From contig NZ_LT629757.1 of the NCBI RefSeq assembly GCF_900104965.1, positions 744,001 to 808,000 on the forward strand: a DNA stretch of 64,000 nucleotides, written 5' to 3'. The notes under the pieces were generated by a model that saw nothing but the letters and a program-made list of their open reading frames with translations, was not told where the DNA came from and did no database searches. Within the stretch, counting starts at the first letter, position 1; each line of letters starts with the position of its first letter. Positions 18,377 to 30,683 of this stretch are shown here, piece after piece. A program made the position numbers and the translations under genes. This stretch comes from Nocardioides scoriae (GTDB lineage Bacteria > Actinomycetota > Actinomycetes > Propionibacteriales > Nocardioidaceae).

Positions 18377-19777
18377 ATGGACGGTCTGTTCGAGTACGAC
18401 GCACCCGGCGGCGCCGCCCCGACGGTCCAGCAGTCGGCGTGGGCCGGGGGCGGACCCGGGGCGTCCGGCGCCGGCACCCTGGCCGGCAACAGCCACTCGT
18501 CGGCCCCGCTCGCGGTGCGGATGCGGCCCCAGACCCTCGAGGAGCTCGTCGGCCAGCAGCACCTGCTGGCTCCCGGCGCCCCGCTGCGCCGCCTCGTCGA
18601 GGGCGACCAGCCGATGTCGCTGCTGCTGTGGGGCCCGCCCGGCACCGGCAAGACGACGATCGCCTCGATCGTCTCGGGCCAGACCAACCGGGCCTTCGTC
18701 GAGGTCTCGGCGGTCTCGGCCGGGGTCAAGGAGGTGCGGGCCGCGATCGACACCGCCCGCAACCGGCTGACCCGCACCGGCCAGGAGACGGTGCTGTTCG
18801 TCGACGAGGTCCACCGCTTCAGCAAGGCCCAGCAGGACGCCCTGCTCCCGGGCGTGGAGAACCGCTGGGTGACCCTGGTGGCCGCGACCACCGAGAACCC
18901 CTTCTTCTCGGTGATCTCGCCGCTGCTCTCGCGCTCGCTGCTGCTGACGCTGGAGCCGCTCACCGACGACGACGTCCGCGGCGTCATCGACCGGGCGCTC
19001 GCCGACGAGCGCGGCCTCGGCGACCGCCTGGAGATCGAGACCGACGCGATGGACCACCTGGTCCGCCTCGCCGGCGGCGACGCCCGGCGCTCGCTGACCT
19101 ACCTCGAGGCGGCGGCGGGCGCGGCCGAGTCGGAGGGCGGCACCACCATCGACCTGGCGGTGACCGAGCGGGCCGTCGACCGGGCGGCGGTGCGCTACGA
19201 CCGCCAGGGCGACCAGCACTACGACGTCACCAGCGCCTTCATCAAGTCGATCCGGGGCTCGGACGCCGACGCGGCCATGCACTACCTCGCGCGGATGGTC
19301 GAGGCCGGGGAGGACCCGCGGTTCATCGCCCGCCGGCTGGTCGTCCTGGCCAGCGAGGACGTCGGCCTGGCCGACCCGACCGCGATGCCGGTCGCGGTGG
19401 CGGCCGCGCAGGCGGTGCAGCTGATCGGCATGCCCGAGGCGCGGCTCAACCTGGCCCAGGCCGTGCTCCACCTGGCGCTGGCGCCCAAGTCCAACGCCGT
19501 CATCAAGGCCATGGACGCCGCGTCGGCGGACGTGCGCGCCGGCAAGATCGGCCCGGTCCCGGCGCACCTGCGCGACGCGCACTACGGCGGGTCCAAGAAG
19601 CTCGGCCACGGGAAGGGCTACCAGTACTCCCACGACGCGCCCTTCGGCATCGCCGAGCAGCAGTACGCCCCCGACGTGGTCGCCGACGCCACCTACTACC
19701 AGCCGACCAACCTGGGCGCCGAGGCGTCGCTGCGCGAGCGGTGGGAGCGCGTCCGGCGGCGGGTGCGCGGCAGGTAG
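18377..19777 (+). CDS. rarA: Replication-associated recombination protein A (RarA/MgsA AAA+ ATPase)
   Basis: AAA+ clamp-loader-like ATPase of 466 residues that acts at stalled replication forks. It has Walker A (GPPGTGKTT) near residue 80, Walker B (LFVDEVHRF), a sensor region ([16 protein letters not shown]) and the C-terminal MgsA domain ([32 protein letters not shown]). Two GTG codons (18371, 18374) directly precede ATG 18377; the ATG is chosen because TAGGGT is spaced correctly for a leaderless start there. The TAG stop forms the first three bases of the next gene's -10 element. It starts the housekeeping run that continues to alaS and the aro genes. Confidence 0.94.
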   Translation: MDGLFEYDAPGGAAPTVQQSAWAGGGPGASGAGTLAGNSHSSAPLAVRMRPQTLEELVGQQHLLAPGAPLRRLVEGDQPMSLLLWGPPGTGKTTIASIVSGQTNRAFVEVSAVSAGVKEVRAAIDTARNRLTRTGQETVLFVDEVHRFSKAQQDALLPGVENRWVTLVAATTENPFFSVISPLLSRSLLLTLEPLTDDDVRGVIDRALADERGLGDRLEIETDAMDHLVRLAGGDARRSLTYLEAAAGAAESEGGTTIDLAVTERAVDRAAVRYDRQGDQHYDVTSAFIKSIRGSDADAAMHYLARMVEAGEDPRFIARRLVVLASEDVGLADPTAMPVAVAAAQAVQLIGMPEARLNLAQAVLHLALAPKSNAVIKAMDAASADVRAGKIGPVPAHLRDAHYGGSKKLGHGKGYQYSHDAPFGIAEQQYAPDVVADATYYQPTNLGAEASLRERWERVRRRVRGR

Positions 19778-19780
19778 GGT
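19775..19780 (+). promoter_or_regulatory. -10 element (TAGGGT) overlapping the rarA stop codon
   Basis: The rarA TAG stop (19775-19777) is the first half of TAGGGT, which ends eight bases before the ATG at 19789. The spacing fits a leaderless or near-leaderless start for the next gene. Confidence 0.45.
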
Positions 19781-19788
19781 CGGTCGCC

Positions 19789-20283
19789 ATGGACTCGCCG
19801 CTCGTGCTCGCGCTCGCCACCGGTCTCGGGGTCGCCCTCGTGCTCGTGGTGGCGCTGCTGGCTGCGGTGCGCCACCTGCGCACCACGGCCCGGGGCGAGA
19901 CCGAGCAGGCGCGCGCGGAGGCCGCGGCCCTGCGCACCCGCCTGGACGACCTGGCCGAGCGGCTCGAGCGCAGCACCCACCGGGACGCGCCCGCCGTGAG
20001 CGACGCGGCGTACGTCATCACCGACGCGGGCCGGGCCGGGCCGCCCGACCGGCTGGACGCGGTGGGACTCCCGATGGTGGCCGACCGCGTGGTGCTCAAC
20101 GCCGCCCTGGGCGAGCCGCTGGTCAAGGCGGTGGCGCTGGGCCACGGCGTGCGCCGCGCGCTCTCGGCCGAGTCGCGCAACCGGATCCGCTTCGAGGTCC
20201 GGCGCGAGACCCGGCGGGCCCGCAAGCAGCGCCGGCGCGAGATGAAGCAGGCCTGGCGGGACTCGAGGGCCCGCGCCGCATGA
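19789..20283 (+). CDS. Single-pass membrane protein with coiled-coil and basic tail, function unknown
   Basis: Protein of 164 residues. An N-terminal membrane helix (LVLALATGLGVALVLVVALLAAV) is followed by a short charged coiled-coil (TEQARAEAAALRTRLDDLAERLE), a middle region (LGEPLVKAVALGHGVRRALSAE) and a strongly basic C-terminus (RRARKQRRREMKQAWRD). In many actinobacteria a small membrane protein of this kind precedes alaS; I do not recognise a defined family with certainty. It starts at ATG 19789 behind the TAGGGT element and ends 25 bases before the next small gene. Confidence 0.8.
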   Translation: MDSPLVLALATGLGVALVLVVALLAAVRHLRTTARGETEQARAEAAALRTRLDDLAERLERSTHRDAPAVSDAAYVITDAGRAGPPDRLDAVGLPMVADRVVLNAALGEPLVKAVALGHGVRRALSAESRNRIRFEVRRETRRARKQRRREMKQAWRDSRARAA

Positions 20284-20308
20284 GGACCGCCCGCAGCAGG
20301 ACCGCCCC

Positions 20309-20586
20309 GTGAACCGCGGCGTCTGGTTCGTCGCCGGGGCGGGAGCAGGGGTCTACGCCATGGCCCGCGCCCGCCGCCTGGCCGAGGCCTTCACGCCCGA
20401 GGGGCTGCGCGACCGCGTCGCCGGCCTGACCCTCGGGGCCCAGCTCTTCGCCGAGGAGGTGCGCACCGGCCGCGACGAGAAGGAGACCGAGCTGCGCCAC
20501 CGCCTCGGGCTCACCCTGGACGGGCCGCCCGAGCTCGACGCCCCCACCGACCCGACCACCACCCGCATGCTGGAGGACACCCCCTG

Positions 20587-20587
<1 letters not shown>
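20309..20587 (+). CDS. Small conserved actinobacterial protein (DUF6167-like)
   Basis: Protein of 92 residues with a short hydrophobic Gly/Ala-rich N-terminus (GVWFVAGAGAGVYAMARA) and an amphipathic acidic C-terminal half. It resembles the small protein found immediately before alaS in many actinobacteria; its function is unknown. GTG start; GCAGGA lies about 8 bases upstream. Its TGA overlaps the alaS ATG by one base, indicating translational coupling. Confidence 0.75.
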
Positions 20588-23258
<2,671 letters not shown>

Positions 23259-23262
<4 letters not shown>

Positions 23263-23732
23263 CGCTGGAGCGCGGCGTCCGCCTGGGCCTGGACCCGGGC
23301 GACGCCCGCATCGGCGTCGCCGGCAGCGATCCCGGCGGCATCCTGGCCACCCCGGTCGAGACCGTCCGCCGCGGCCCGGGCGACCTCGACCGGCTCCTGG
23401 CGCTGGTGCGGGAGGCGGAGGCGGCGGTGGTGTACGTCGGCCTGCCGCGCTCGATGTCCGGGAGGGAGGGACCCTCGGCGGGTAAGGTGCGAGCGTTCGC
23501 GAGCGACCTCGCCGACCGGGTGCGCCCGGTCGAGGTGCGGCTGTTCGACGAGCGCCTGAGCACCGTGACGGCCGAGGGCCAGCTGCGGGACCAGGGGCGC
23601 AAGGGCAAGAAGCGTCGTGCGGTGGTCGACATGGCCGCCGCCGTCGTCATCCTGCAGGGAGCCCTCGATCGGGAGCGGCAGTCGGACGCACGAGCCGGCG
23701 AGCCGGTGCCGGTCCGGGCCACGGACGACTAG
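23259..23732 (+). CDS. ruvX: Putative Holliday junction resolvase / pre-16S rRNA nuclease (YqgF family)
   Basis: RNase H-fold nuclease of 157 residues. The acidic active-site residues are in GLDPGDARIGVA near the N-terminus, in the middle strand (VVYVGLPRSMSG) and in the C-terminal VDMAAAVVILQGAL; FDERLSTVTAE is the family signature. The family is implicated in 16S rRNA 5' maturation and is named for a proposed resolvase role. The alaS-ruvX-mltG-aroE order is typical of actinobacteria. Start GTG overlaps the alaS stop. Confidence 0.92.
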
Positions 23733-23745
23733 GCGGAACACCAAC

Positions 23746-24909
23746 GTGACCAACGACGACGGCCGCAGGGAGGACTCCGTCCTCGAGCCGGGCTACGACG
23801 ACGACGTCGACGGCGGCGACCACGGCTGGAGCTACGAGCAGCCGCGGCGGCGGCGCCTCAGCGGCTGCCTGCCCGTGCTGGCGGTGCTCCTCGTCCTCGG
23901 CGCGGCCGCGTTCTTCGGCGGCCGCTGGGCCTTCGACGAGCTGAGCGCCCGCCTCGCCGACGCCCCCGACTACGACGGCCCCGGCAGCGGCCAGGTGATC
24001 TACCAGGTCAAGGAGGGCGAGACGTCCACCGACATCGCCCGCGGGCTCAAGGACGCCGGCGTGGTGGCCAGCGTCGACGCATTCAACACCGCGGCGCGCG
24101 AGGAGGCCAGCTCGCGCAACATCCAGGTCGGCTACTACGAGCTCAAGGCCAAGATGAAGGCCAGCGAGGCGCTCGCGGTCCTGGTCGACCCCGCCAACCT
24201 GGTGCAGAGCCTGGTCACCGTGCCCGAGGGCGCCCGCGTGCGCCAGGTGGCCGACGCCATCGTCAAGCGCACCGACATCACCCGCAAGGCCGTCAACCGC
24301 GCGCTGGCCGACGCCGACGCCATCGGGCTGCCGGCCGAGGCGCAGGGCAACCCCGAGGGCTACCTGTTCCCCGCGACGTACACCGTGCCGCCGCGCACGA
24401 CCGCGGCCCAGCTGCTCGGCCAGATGGTCGACAAGACCAAGGCCGTCGAGGCCTCGCTCGACATCGAGGCCCGCGCCGAGGCGCTCGGGCTCACCCCGGA
24501 GCAGGTCCTGACGGTCGCCAGCATCCTGGAGTACGAGGCGAACCGCAGCGTCGACTACCCCAAGGTCGCCCGGGTGCTCTACAACCGCCTCGACGACGAC
24601 ATGCCGCTGCAGCTCGACTCGACGGTCTCCTACGTGAGCGGCCGCTCGGGCGACGTGTGGACCACCGCCGCCGAGCGCGACGACGACTCGCGCTACAACA
24701 CCTACCGCTACACCGGTCTCCCGCCGGGCCCGATCGGCTCCCCCGGCGAGGAGACCATCCAGGCGGCGCTGAAGCCGGCCCAGGGCGACTGGCTGTTCTT
24801 CGTGCCCGACTACGAGGCCGACACCACCCGCTTCTCGGTCACCCTGGCCGAGCACAACAAGTGGGTCGAGAAGCTGCGGGAGTACTGCCGGAGCAGCGAG
24901 GACTGCTGA
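23746..24909 (+). CDS. mltG: Endolytic murein transglycosylase MltG
   Basis: Membrane-anchored lytic transglycosylase that cleaves nascent glycan strands and so sets their length. The 387-residue protein has an acidic cytoplasmic N-terminus, one membrane helix (LPVLAVLLVLGAAAFF, near residue 42), a LysM-like domain (VIYQVKEGETSTDIARGLKDAG) and the YceG catalytic domain with SILEYEANRSVDYPKVARV, whose Glu is the expected catalytic acid, and YNTYRYTGLPPGPI. GTG 23746 is chosen because the upstream frame is antisense-like Arg-rich sequence that overlaps ruvX. The stop overlaps the aroE ATG (TGATG). Confidence 0.93.
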   Translation: MTNDDGRREDSVLEPGYDDDVDGGDHGWSYEQPRRRRLSGCLPVLAVLLVLGAAAFFGGRWAFDELSARLADAPDYDGPGSGQVIYQVKEGETSTDIARGLKDAGVVASVDAFNTAAREEASSRNIQVGYYELKAKMKASEALAVLVDPANLVQSLVTVPEGARVRQVADAIVKRTDITRKAVNRALADADAIGLPAEAQGNPEGYLFPATYTVPPRTTAAQLLGQMVDKTKAVEASLDIEARAEALGLTPEQVLTVASILEYEANRSVDYPKVARVLYNRLDDDMPLQLDSTVSYVSGRSGDVWTTAAERDDDSRYNTYRYTGLPPGPIGSPGEETIQAALKPAQGDWLFFVPDYEADTTRFSVTLAEHNKWVEKLREYCRSSEDC

Positions 24910-25775
24910 TGCGCTGCGCCGTCGTGGGCACCCCGGTGGCCCACTCGCTCTCCCCGGCCATGCACCGTGCGGCGTACGCCGAGCTGGGGCTGGACTGGAC
25001 CTACGACGCCGTCGAGCTCGCGTCGCAGGACCTGCCCGCCCACCTCGAGGGCCTCGACCGGACCTGGCGGGGGCTGTCGCTGACGATGCCGCTCAAGCGC
25101 ACCGTGGTCGGCCTGGCCGACTCCCTCGACGACTGGGCCGCGATGTCGGGCGCCGCCAACACCCTGGTCCTCGGCGACCGCCGCCGCCTCGGGTTCAACA
25201 CCGACGTGCCCGGGGCGATGGCCGCCGTCGTGGAGCGGCTGCACGACCCGGTGCGCGAGGCCGTCGTCCTGGGCGGCGGGGCGACCGCCTCCTCGGTGCT
25301 GCTCGCGCTGGCCGAGCTCGGCCTGGAGCGCGCCACCGTCCTGGTCCGCGAGCCCGCGCGCGCCAGCGAGACCGTCGACGTCGTGCGCCGCCACCGCCGC
25401 TCGCCCGAGGTCGTGGTCGGCCGCCTCGACGAGGCCCTGGCCTCCGGGCCGCTGCACGGCGACCTGGTGGTCTCCACCATCCCGGGACGGGCCCAGGGCG
25501 CCGCGGTCCTCGCGGCCTGCGCCGAGGTGCCCCGGGTCTTCGACGTCGTCTACGACCCCTGGCCGACGCCGCTGCACGTCGCGGCCCAGCAGTCGGGCCG
25601 GGCCCTGGTCAGCGGGCTGGACCTGCTGGCCCACCAGGCGGTGCTGCAGCTGCAGGTGATGGCCGGCCGCTCGGTGCCGGTCGACCTGCTGCGGTCGGCC
25701 GCGCTGCGCGAGCTGCGCCGCCGGGGCCGGGCCGAGGCTGTGGAAAGCGCCGGCGCGACCGCCGACATGGCCTAG
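24909..25775 (+). CDS. aroE: Shikimate dehydrogenase
   Basis: NADPH-dependent reduction of 3-dehydroshikimate to shikimate. The 288-residue protein has the substrate-binding HSLSPAMHRAAY and SLTMPLKR (catalytic Lys), GAANTLV, FNTDVPG, and the nucleotide-binding VVLGGGATASSVLLAL. ATG 24909 overlaps the mltG stop. The TAG stop at 25773 doubles as the start of the -10 element of the next gene. The other shikimate genes follow at 26597-29877. Confidence 0.93.
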   Translation: MRCAVVGTPVAHSLSPAMHRAAYAELGLDWTYDAVELASQDLPAHLEGLDRTWRGLSLTMPLKRTVVGLADSLDDWAAMSGAANTLVLGDRRRLGFNTDVPGAMAAVVERLHDPVREAVVLGGGATASSVLLALAELGLERATVLVREPARASETVDVVRRHRRSPEVVVGRLDEALASGPLHGDLVVSTIPGRAQGAAVLAACAEVPRVFDVVYDPWPTPLHVAAQQSGRALVSGLDLLAHQAVLQLQVMAGRSVPVDLLRSAALRELRRRGRAEAVESAGATADMA

Positions 25776-25778
25776 CGT
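25773..25778 (+). promoter_or_regulatory. -10 element (TAGCGT) overlapping the aroE stop codon
   Basis: The aroE TAG stop forms the first three bases of TAGCGT, which ends seven bases before ATG 25786. There is no Shine-Dalgarno sequence in the gap, which supports a leaderless start. Confidence 0.5.
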
Positions 25779-25785
25779 TCCGGGC

Positions 25786-26553
25786 ATGCCCCTGGACGTG
25801 GTGCCCCACCTGGTCCCGGGACTGGTGGTGGGGCTGCTGTGCGCCCTGCTCGCGGTGCCCGCTCCCGCGCTGCTGGCCCGCGTGCCCGAGCCCGCCCCGG
25901 AGGAGCCCGCAGCGGACGCGACCGCGCCCGAGGAGGCCGGTGCGAGCGGTACCACGCTCGGCCCGCCCCCGCCCAAGGAGCCGTACGCCGAGATGGCCGC
26001 GCTCCCGCACCTGCGGACCGGGCTGGTCGTCGGGTCCGGCCTGGTGGGCGCGGCCTTCGGGGCGGTCCTGGGCTGGACGGGGGCGCTGCTGTTCCTGGTG
26101 CCGCTGGTGCCCGTCGGGGCGGTGCTGCTCGTCGTGGACTGGCGCACCACGCTGCTGCCGACGCGGATCATCCGGCCGACGTACGTCCTGCTCGCCGTGC
26201 TGGTGCCGCTGGCGGCCCTGGTCGACGGCGACCTGGACGCGCTGCTGCGCGCGGGCGGGGGCTGGCTGGTGGTCGGCGGCTGGTTCTGGGTGTTCTGGTG
26301 GCTGCTGGGCGCCTGGGGCTTCGGCGACGTGCGGCTGTCCCGGGTGCTGGGGCCCGCCCTGGGCTACCTCGGGTGGTCGCAGGCGCTGGTGGGGCTCGGG
26401 CTCATGGTCCTCGTGGGCGCCCTGGGCGGGGTGGTGCTGTCCCTGGCCAGCCGGAGCCTGCGGCGTCGCTATCCCTACGGCCCGTTCATGCTGGTCGGAG
26501 CGGCCCTGGCGGTGGTGGCCGGACCGGCGATCGCCGCGGGTCTCGGCTACTGA
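25786..26553 (+). CDS. Prepilin peptidase (A24 family, type IV leader peptidase-like)
   Basis: Polytopic aspartyl protease that would cleave prepilin-like signal peptides. The 255-residue protein has about seven hydrophobic segments. The two expected catalytic aspartates are in VVDWRTTLLPTR and GFGDVRLSRVLG (the GxGD motif). A Pro/Glu/Ala-rich cytoplasmic loop (about residues 34-67) replaces the zinc-binding N-methyltransferase loop of the Gram-negative enzyme. Its likely substrates (Tad/Flp or type IV pilins) are not in this window. It is inserted between aroE and aroC with its own probable leaderless promoter. Confidence 0.85.
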   Translation: MPLDVVPHLVPGLVVGLLCALLAVPAPALLARVPEPAPEEPAADATAPEEAGASGTTLGPPPPKEPYAEMAALPHLRTGLVVGSGLVGAAFGAVLGWTGALLFLVPLVPVGAVLLVVDWRTTLLPTRIIRPTYVLLAVLVPLAALVDGDLDALLRAGGGWLVVGGWFWVFWWLLGAWGFGDVRLSRVLGPALGYLGWSQALVGLGLMVLVGALGGVVLSLASRSLRRRYPYGPFMLVGAALAVVAGPAIAAGLGY

Positions 26554-26596
26554 GGGAGCTGCCGGACGTCCGAGAGGCGCGTGAAACACTGGCGAC

Positions 26597-27775
26597 ATGT
26601 TGCGCTGGCTGACCGCGGGGGAGTCCCACGGACCCTCCCTGACCGCGATCCTCGAGGGTCTGCCCGCCCACGTCCGGGTCACCTCCGAGGACATCTCCGA
26701 CGCCCTGGCCCGCCGCCGTCTCGGCTACGGCCGCGGGGCCCGGATGAAGTTCGAGCAGGACCAGGTCCGCCTCACCGGCGGCGTGCGCCACGGCGAGACC
26801 CAGGGCGGACCGGTGGCGATCGAGGTGGGCAACACCGAGTGGCCTAAGTGGGAGAAGGTGATGTCGTCCGACCCGGTCGACCCCGCCGAGCTGGACGCCC
26901 TGGCCCGCAACGCCGCGCTCACCCGTCCCCGCCCCGGCCACGCCGACCTGGTCGGCATGCAGAAGTACGACTTCACCGAGGCGCGTCCCATCCTCGAGCG
27001 GGCCTCGGCCCGCGAGACCGCCGCCCGGGTGGCCCTGGGCCGGGTGGCCTCGGCCTTCCTGGAGCAGGCCACGGGCGCCCGGCTGGTGGCCCACGTCGTC
27101 GAGCTCGGCGGCGTCCCCGCCCCGGCCGGCTCCGTGCCGGGCCCCGACGACGTCGCCCACCTCGACGAGGACCCGGTGCGCTGCCTGGACGCCGAGGCGT
27201 CCCGCGCCATGGTCGAGCGGATCGACCAGGCCCACAAGGACGGCGACACCCTCGGCGGCGTCGTCGAGGTGGTCGTGCACGGCCTGCCGCCGGGCCTGGG
27301 GTCCCACGTCCACTGGGACCGCCGCCTCGACGCCCGGCTGGCCGGCGCGCTCATGGGCATCCAGGCCATCAAGGGCGTCGAGGTCGGCGACGGCTTCGAG
27401 CTCGCCGCGACCCCCGGCTCGCAGGCCCACGACGAGATCGTCACCGAGGACGGCGCGCTGCGGCGCACGTCCGGTCGCTCCGGTGGCACCGAGGGCGGCA
27501 TGTCCACCGGCGAGGTGCTGCGGGTGCGGGCTGCGATGAAGCCCATCGCCACCGTCCCGCGCGCGCTGCGCACCGTCGACGTCGCCACCGGCGAGGCCAC
27601 CGTCGCCCACCACCAGCGCTCCGACGTCTGTGCCGTCCCGGCCGCCGGTGTCGTGGCCGAGGCGATGGTCGCGCTCGTGCTCGCCGACGCCGTGCTGGAG
27701 AAGTTCGGCGGCGACTCGGTGGGGGAGACCCGACGCAACGTCGAGGGCTACCTCGACACCCTGCGGTTCCGGTGA
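26597..27775 (+). CDS. aroC: Chorismate synthase
   Basis: Converts EPSP to chorismate using reduced FMN. The 392-residue protein has the typical N-terminus ([15 protein letters not shown]), [17 protein letters not shown], and the conserved [12 protein letters not shown] and [11 protein letters not shown] regions. ATG 26597 has no ribosome binding site; AACACT six bases upstream fits a weak leaderless -10. Its TGA overlaps the aroK GTG (GTGA), so aroC-aroK-aroB-aroQ form a tightly coupled operon. Confidence 0.96.
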   Translation: MLRWLTAGESHGPSLTAILEGLPAHVRVTSEDISDALARRRLGYGRGARMKFEQDQVRLTGGVRHGETQGGPVAIEVGNTEWPKWEKVMSSDPVDPAELDALARNAALTRPRPGHADLVGMQKYDFTEARPILERASARETAARVALGRVASAFLEQATGARLVAHVVELGGVPAPAGSVPGPDDVAHLDEDPVRCLDAEASRAMVERIDQAHKDGDTLGGVVEVVVHGLPPGLGSHVHWDRRLDARLAGALMGIQAIKGVEVGDGFELAATPGSQAHDEIVTEDGALRRTSGRSGGTEGGMSTGEVLRVRAAMKPIATVPRALRTVDVATGEATVAHHQRSDVCAVPAAGVVAEAMVALVLADAVLEKFGGDSVGETRRNVEGYLDTLRFR

Positions 27776-28302
27776 GCACGGGCGCCGAGGTGCGGCCCCG
27801 CGTGGTGCTGGTCGGCACCATGGGCGCCGGCAAGACCACGGTCGGGCGCCGCCTCGCCGAGCTGTGGGGCGTGGACTTCCGCGACAGCGACCTCGACGTC
27901 GAGGCCGCCGAGGGACGCAGCGTCTCCGACATCTTCGTCGACTCAGGCGAGGCCCGCTTCCGCGAGCTCGAGCGCGAGGCGATCGCCGACGCCCTGTCCG
28001 CCCACGCCGGCGTGCTCGCGCTCGGTGGCGGCGCCGTCGTCGACCCCACCACCCGCGAGCGGCTGGCCGGCCACCGCGTGGTCTTCCTGCGGGTCGGGCT
28101 GGCCGACGCGGCCGACCGCGTCGGGCTCGGTGTCTCGCGACCGCTGCTGCTGGGCAACGTCCGCGGCCGCATCAAGCAGCTCATCGACGAGCGCACGCCG
28201 GTCTACGCCTCGGTGGCCACCCACGTGGTCGAGACCGACGGCGTCGACGTCGAGGAGGTCGTCGCCCGGGTCCGGGCCGCGGTGGAGGAGGACCATGGCT
28301 GA
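27772..28302 (+). CDS. aroK: Shikimate kinase
   Basis: ATP-dependent phosphorylation of shikimate, 176 residues. It has the P-loop GTMGAGKTT (near residues 14-22), shikimate-binding [27 protein letters not shown] and the lid region [11 protein letters not shown] 27772 overlaps the aroC stop; the stop overlaps the aroB ATG region by eight bases. Enzymes of 165-180 residues are usual. Confidence 0.95.
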   Translation: MSTGAEVRPRVVLVGTMGAGKTTVGRRLAELWGVDFRDSDLDVEAAEGRSVSDIFVDSGEARFRELEREAIADALSAHAGVLALGGGAVVDPTTRERLAGHRVVFLRVGLADAADRVGLGVSRPLLLGNVRGRIKQLIDERTPVYASVATHVVETDGVDVEEVVARVRAAVEEDHG

Positions 28303-29428
28303 GCACGCGCGGGGGGACGCCTCGGTGCTCCACGTCGGCGGCGCGGCGCCGTACGACGTGGTCGTGGGGCACGGCGTCCTCGACCGGCTCGGCGACGCCC
28401 TGCCGTCCGGAGCGACCCGGGTCGCGCTGTGCCACGCGCCCGGCATCGAGGACCTGGTCGCCGGCGTGCGCGACGCTCTCGTCGGGCGGGGCCTGGAGGT
28501 CCTGGAGCTCCCGCTGCCCGAGGGCGAGCACGCCAAGACCGCGGCCGTGGCCGTCGAGGCCTGGGAGCGGCTCGGCGAGGCGGGCTTCACCCGCTCGGAC
28601 GCCGTCGTCACCGTGGGCGGCGGCGCCACCACCGACATGGGCGGCTTCGTCGCCGCCACCTGGCTGCGCGGCGTCGCGGTGGTGCACGTCCCGACCACGC
28701 TGCTGGCGATGGTCGACGCCGCCGTGGGCGGCAAGACCGGCATGAACACCGGGGCCGGCAAGAACCTCGTGGGCAGCTTCCACGAGCCCGCCGGCGTGCT
28801 GTGCGACCTCGACGCCCTGGCCACGCTGCCGGCCGCCGAGCTGGTCGCCGGGCTGGGGGAGGTCCTCAAGTGCGGCTTCATCGCCGACCCGGAGATCCTG
28901 GCCGTGGTCGAGCGCGCCCCCGGGGCCGTGCTCGACCCCGCCTCGCCCGAGCTGCGCGAGGTGGTCGAGCGCGCCATCGCCGTCAAGGTCGGCGTGGTCG
29001 TCGACGACCTCCGCGAGACCGGCGGCGCCGACGGCCACCCGGGCCGCGAGGCCCTCAACTACGGCCACACGCTGGCCCACGCGGTCGAGCGCGGCACCGG
29101 CTACCGCGTCCGCCACGGCGAGGCGGTGGCGCTCGGGATGGTCTTCGTGGCCGAGCTGGCGCGGCTGGCCGGGCGGCTCGACGACGCGACCGCGGCCCGC
29201 CACGCCGAGGCGCTCGCGGCCGTCGGGCTGCCGGTGCGGCTGGCCGACGTCGACGCCGACCAGCTGGCCTTCGACGACCTGCTGGCCACGATGCGGGTCG
29301 ACAAGAAGTCGCGCGGCGCGCAGCTGCGCTTCGTCGTGCTCGACGACCTCGCCCGACCGGCGGTGCTGGCCGGGCCCGACGAGACGCTGCTGCGGGCGGC
29401 GTACGACCACGTCCGGGAGGGACGATGA
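28295..29428 (+). CDS. aroB: 3-dehydroquinate synthase
   Basis: Second enzyme of the shikimate pathway (DAHP to 3-dehydroquinate, NAD and divalent metal dependent), 377 residues. It has [19 protein letters not shown], the [20 protein letters not shown] motif, [10 protein letters not shown], and metal-ligand regions [20 protein letters not shown] and [10 protein letters not shown]. The ATG lies inside the end of aroK and its TGA overlaps the aroQ ATG (ATGA), so translation is coupled on both sides. Confidence 0.96.
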   Translation: MAEHARGDASVLHVGGAAPYDVVVGHGVLDRLGDALPSGATRVALCHAPGIEDLVAGVRDALVGRGLEVLELPLPEGEHAKTAAVAVEAWERLGEAGFTRSDAVVTVGGGATTDMGGFVAATWLRGVAVVHVPTTLLAMVDAAVGGKTGMNTGAGKNLVGSFHEPAGVLCDLDALATLPAAELVAGLGEVLKCGFIADPEILAVVERAPGAVLDPASPELREVVERAIAVKVGVVVDDLRETGGADGHPGREALNYGHTLAHAVERGTGYRVRHGEAVALGMVFVAELARLAGRLDDATAARHAEALAAVGLPVRLADVDADQLAFDDLLATMRVDKKSRGAQLRFVVLDDLARPAVLAGPDETLLRAAYDHVREGR

Positions 29429-29877
29429 CGACGCGGACCGTGCTGGTGCTCAACGGGCCCAACCTGGGTCGGCTGGGCAAGCGGCAGCCGGAGATCTACG
29501 GCTCCACGACGTACGCCGACCTCGTCGGCCTGTGCGAGCAGTGGGGTCGCGACCTGGGCCTCGAGGTCGAGGTGCGCCAGACCAACCACGAGGGCGTGCT
29601 GCTCGACTGGCTCAACCAGGCGGCCGACGACGAGACGCCCGTGGTGCTCAACGCCGCGGCGTGGACGCACTACTCGCTCGCCGTCTACGACGCCTGCGCC
29701 CAGCTGAGCGCCCCGCTGGTCGAGCTGCACATCAGCGACCCGAAGGCGCGGCCGGAGGTGTTCCGCCACACCTCCTACGTCAGCCCGCACGCCGACCACG
29801 AGGTCGTGGGGCAGGGCGTGGACGGCTACCGCCAGGCGCTGGAGCACCTCGCCGGCCTGCTGGCCGACCCGACCTGA
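29425..29877 (+). CDS. aroQ: Type II 3-dehydroquinate dehydratase
   Basis: Dehydrates 3-dehydroquinate to 3-dehydroshikimate. The 150-residue type II enzyme has [18 protein letters not shown] (catalytic Arg and Tyr region), [23 protein letters not shown] and VELHISDP. It is the last gene of the aro operon; only seven bases separate its stop from the stop of the convergent regulator gene. aroA and the DAHP synthase gene are not in this window. Confidence 0.95.
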   Translation: MTTRTVLVLNGPNLGRLGKRQPEIYGSTTYADLVGLCEQWGRDLGLEVEVRQTNHEGVLLDWLNQAADDETPVVLNAAAWTHYSLAVYDACAQLSAPLVELHISDPKARPEVFRHTSYVSPHADHEVVGQGVDGYRQALEHLAGLLADPT

Positions 29878-29884
29878 GGGACCC

Positions 29885-30553
29885 TCAGGAGCGCGGCGGG
29901 TCGAGCACGGTGCGCGACACGTCCGGCGTGAAGCCGTGCTGCACCGCCCACAGCACCGCCTGGCTGCGGCGCTGCACGCCGATCTTGCGGTAGGCCGAGC
30001 GGATGTAGGTCTTGACCGAGTTGATCGACAGGTAGGCGCGCGCCGCGACCTCCTGGTTGGACAGGCCCTGGGCGATCAGCGCGATCACCTCCGACTCGCG
30101 GGCCGAGAGGCCCATGCCGCGGCCGGGCCAGTCGCCCGCGCTGATGGGCGCGTCGTCCTCCTCGGGGCGGGGGCTGACCACCACCGAGCCGGCGGCGACC
30201 TTCTCCAGCGCGTCGACGAGGTCCTGCGCGGTGGCGGTCTTCGAGACGCAGCCGGCGACGCCGAGGTCGAGGCACTCCTGGACCAGGTCGGCGTCGAGGT
30301 GCCAGGTGTAGAGCACGACCGGGGCGGGGCTGCGCTGCAGCAGGTCGGCGACGGGGCCGACCACGCGCTCGCGGGTGAACGCGTCGAAGAGCATCACGTC
30401 GACCGGCGTCGCCACCGGGCGCTGGCTGTCGAGCTCGACGACCACCACGCGGTCGGCGAACGGCTCGAGCATGTGCTCAAGACCCGCCACCACGATCTCG
30501 TAGTCGTTGACGAGCGCGACGCGCAGCGGCACGTCAGGACCGGGTTCACCCAT
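29885..30553 (-). CDS. LuxR-type two-component response regulator (orphan)
   Basis: Cytoplasmic transcription regulator, 222 residues. The receiver domain has an acidic pocket (VNDYE near 16-20), a phospho-acceptor candidate in VDVMLFDAFT, Thr in VLYTW and Lys in SKTAT; a C-terminal LuxR helix-turn-helix follows (GLSARESEVIALIAQGLSNQEVAARAYLS, about 150-205). No sensor kinase is nearby. TAATCT lies seven bases before the ATG on the minus strand, so the transcript is probably leaderless. The targets cannot be deduced. Confidence 0.85.
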   Translation of the reverse strand: MGEPGPDVPLRVALVNDYEIVVAGLEHMLEPFADRVVVVELDSQRPVATPVDVMLFDAFTRERVVGPVADLLQRSPAPVVLYTWHLDADLVQECLDLGVAGCVSKTATAQDLVDALEKVAAGSVVVSPRPEEDDAPISAGDWPGRGMGLSARESEVIALIAQGLSNQEVAARAYLSINSVKTYIRSAYRKIGVQRRSQAVLWAVQHGFTPDVSRTVLDPPRS

Positions 30554-30683
30554 GCGGGTCAGATTAGTCCACGACCGCGTCGGGTACCTGGGCGAAGGTC
30601 CGCCCCACCCCTGCGGGGGAGGGTCCCGCCCGTGGCGTCCGGCTCGTGCCGGTCACGCCCCGCCACCGGAAGCGTGCTCCTCC

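Noticed and set aside
14755..18987. 1410-codon open frame on the minus strand across the dpp genes
   Set aside because: It spans several genes with clear families on the other strand; low-complexity composition and no recognisable domain. GC-bias artefact.
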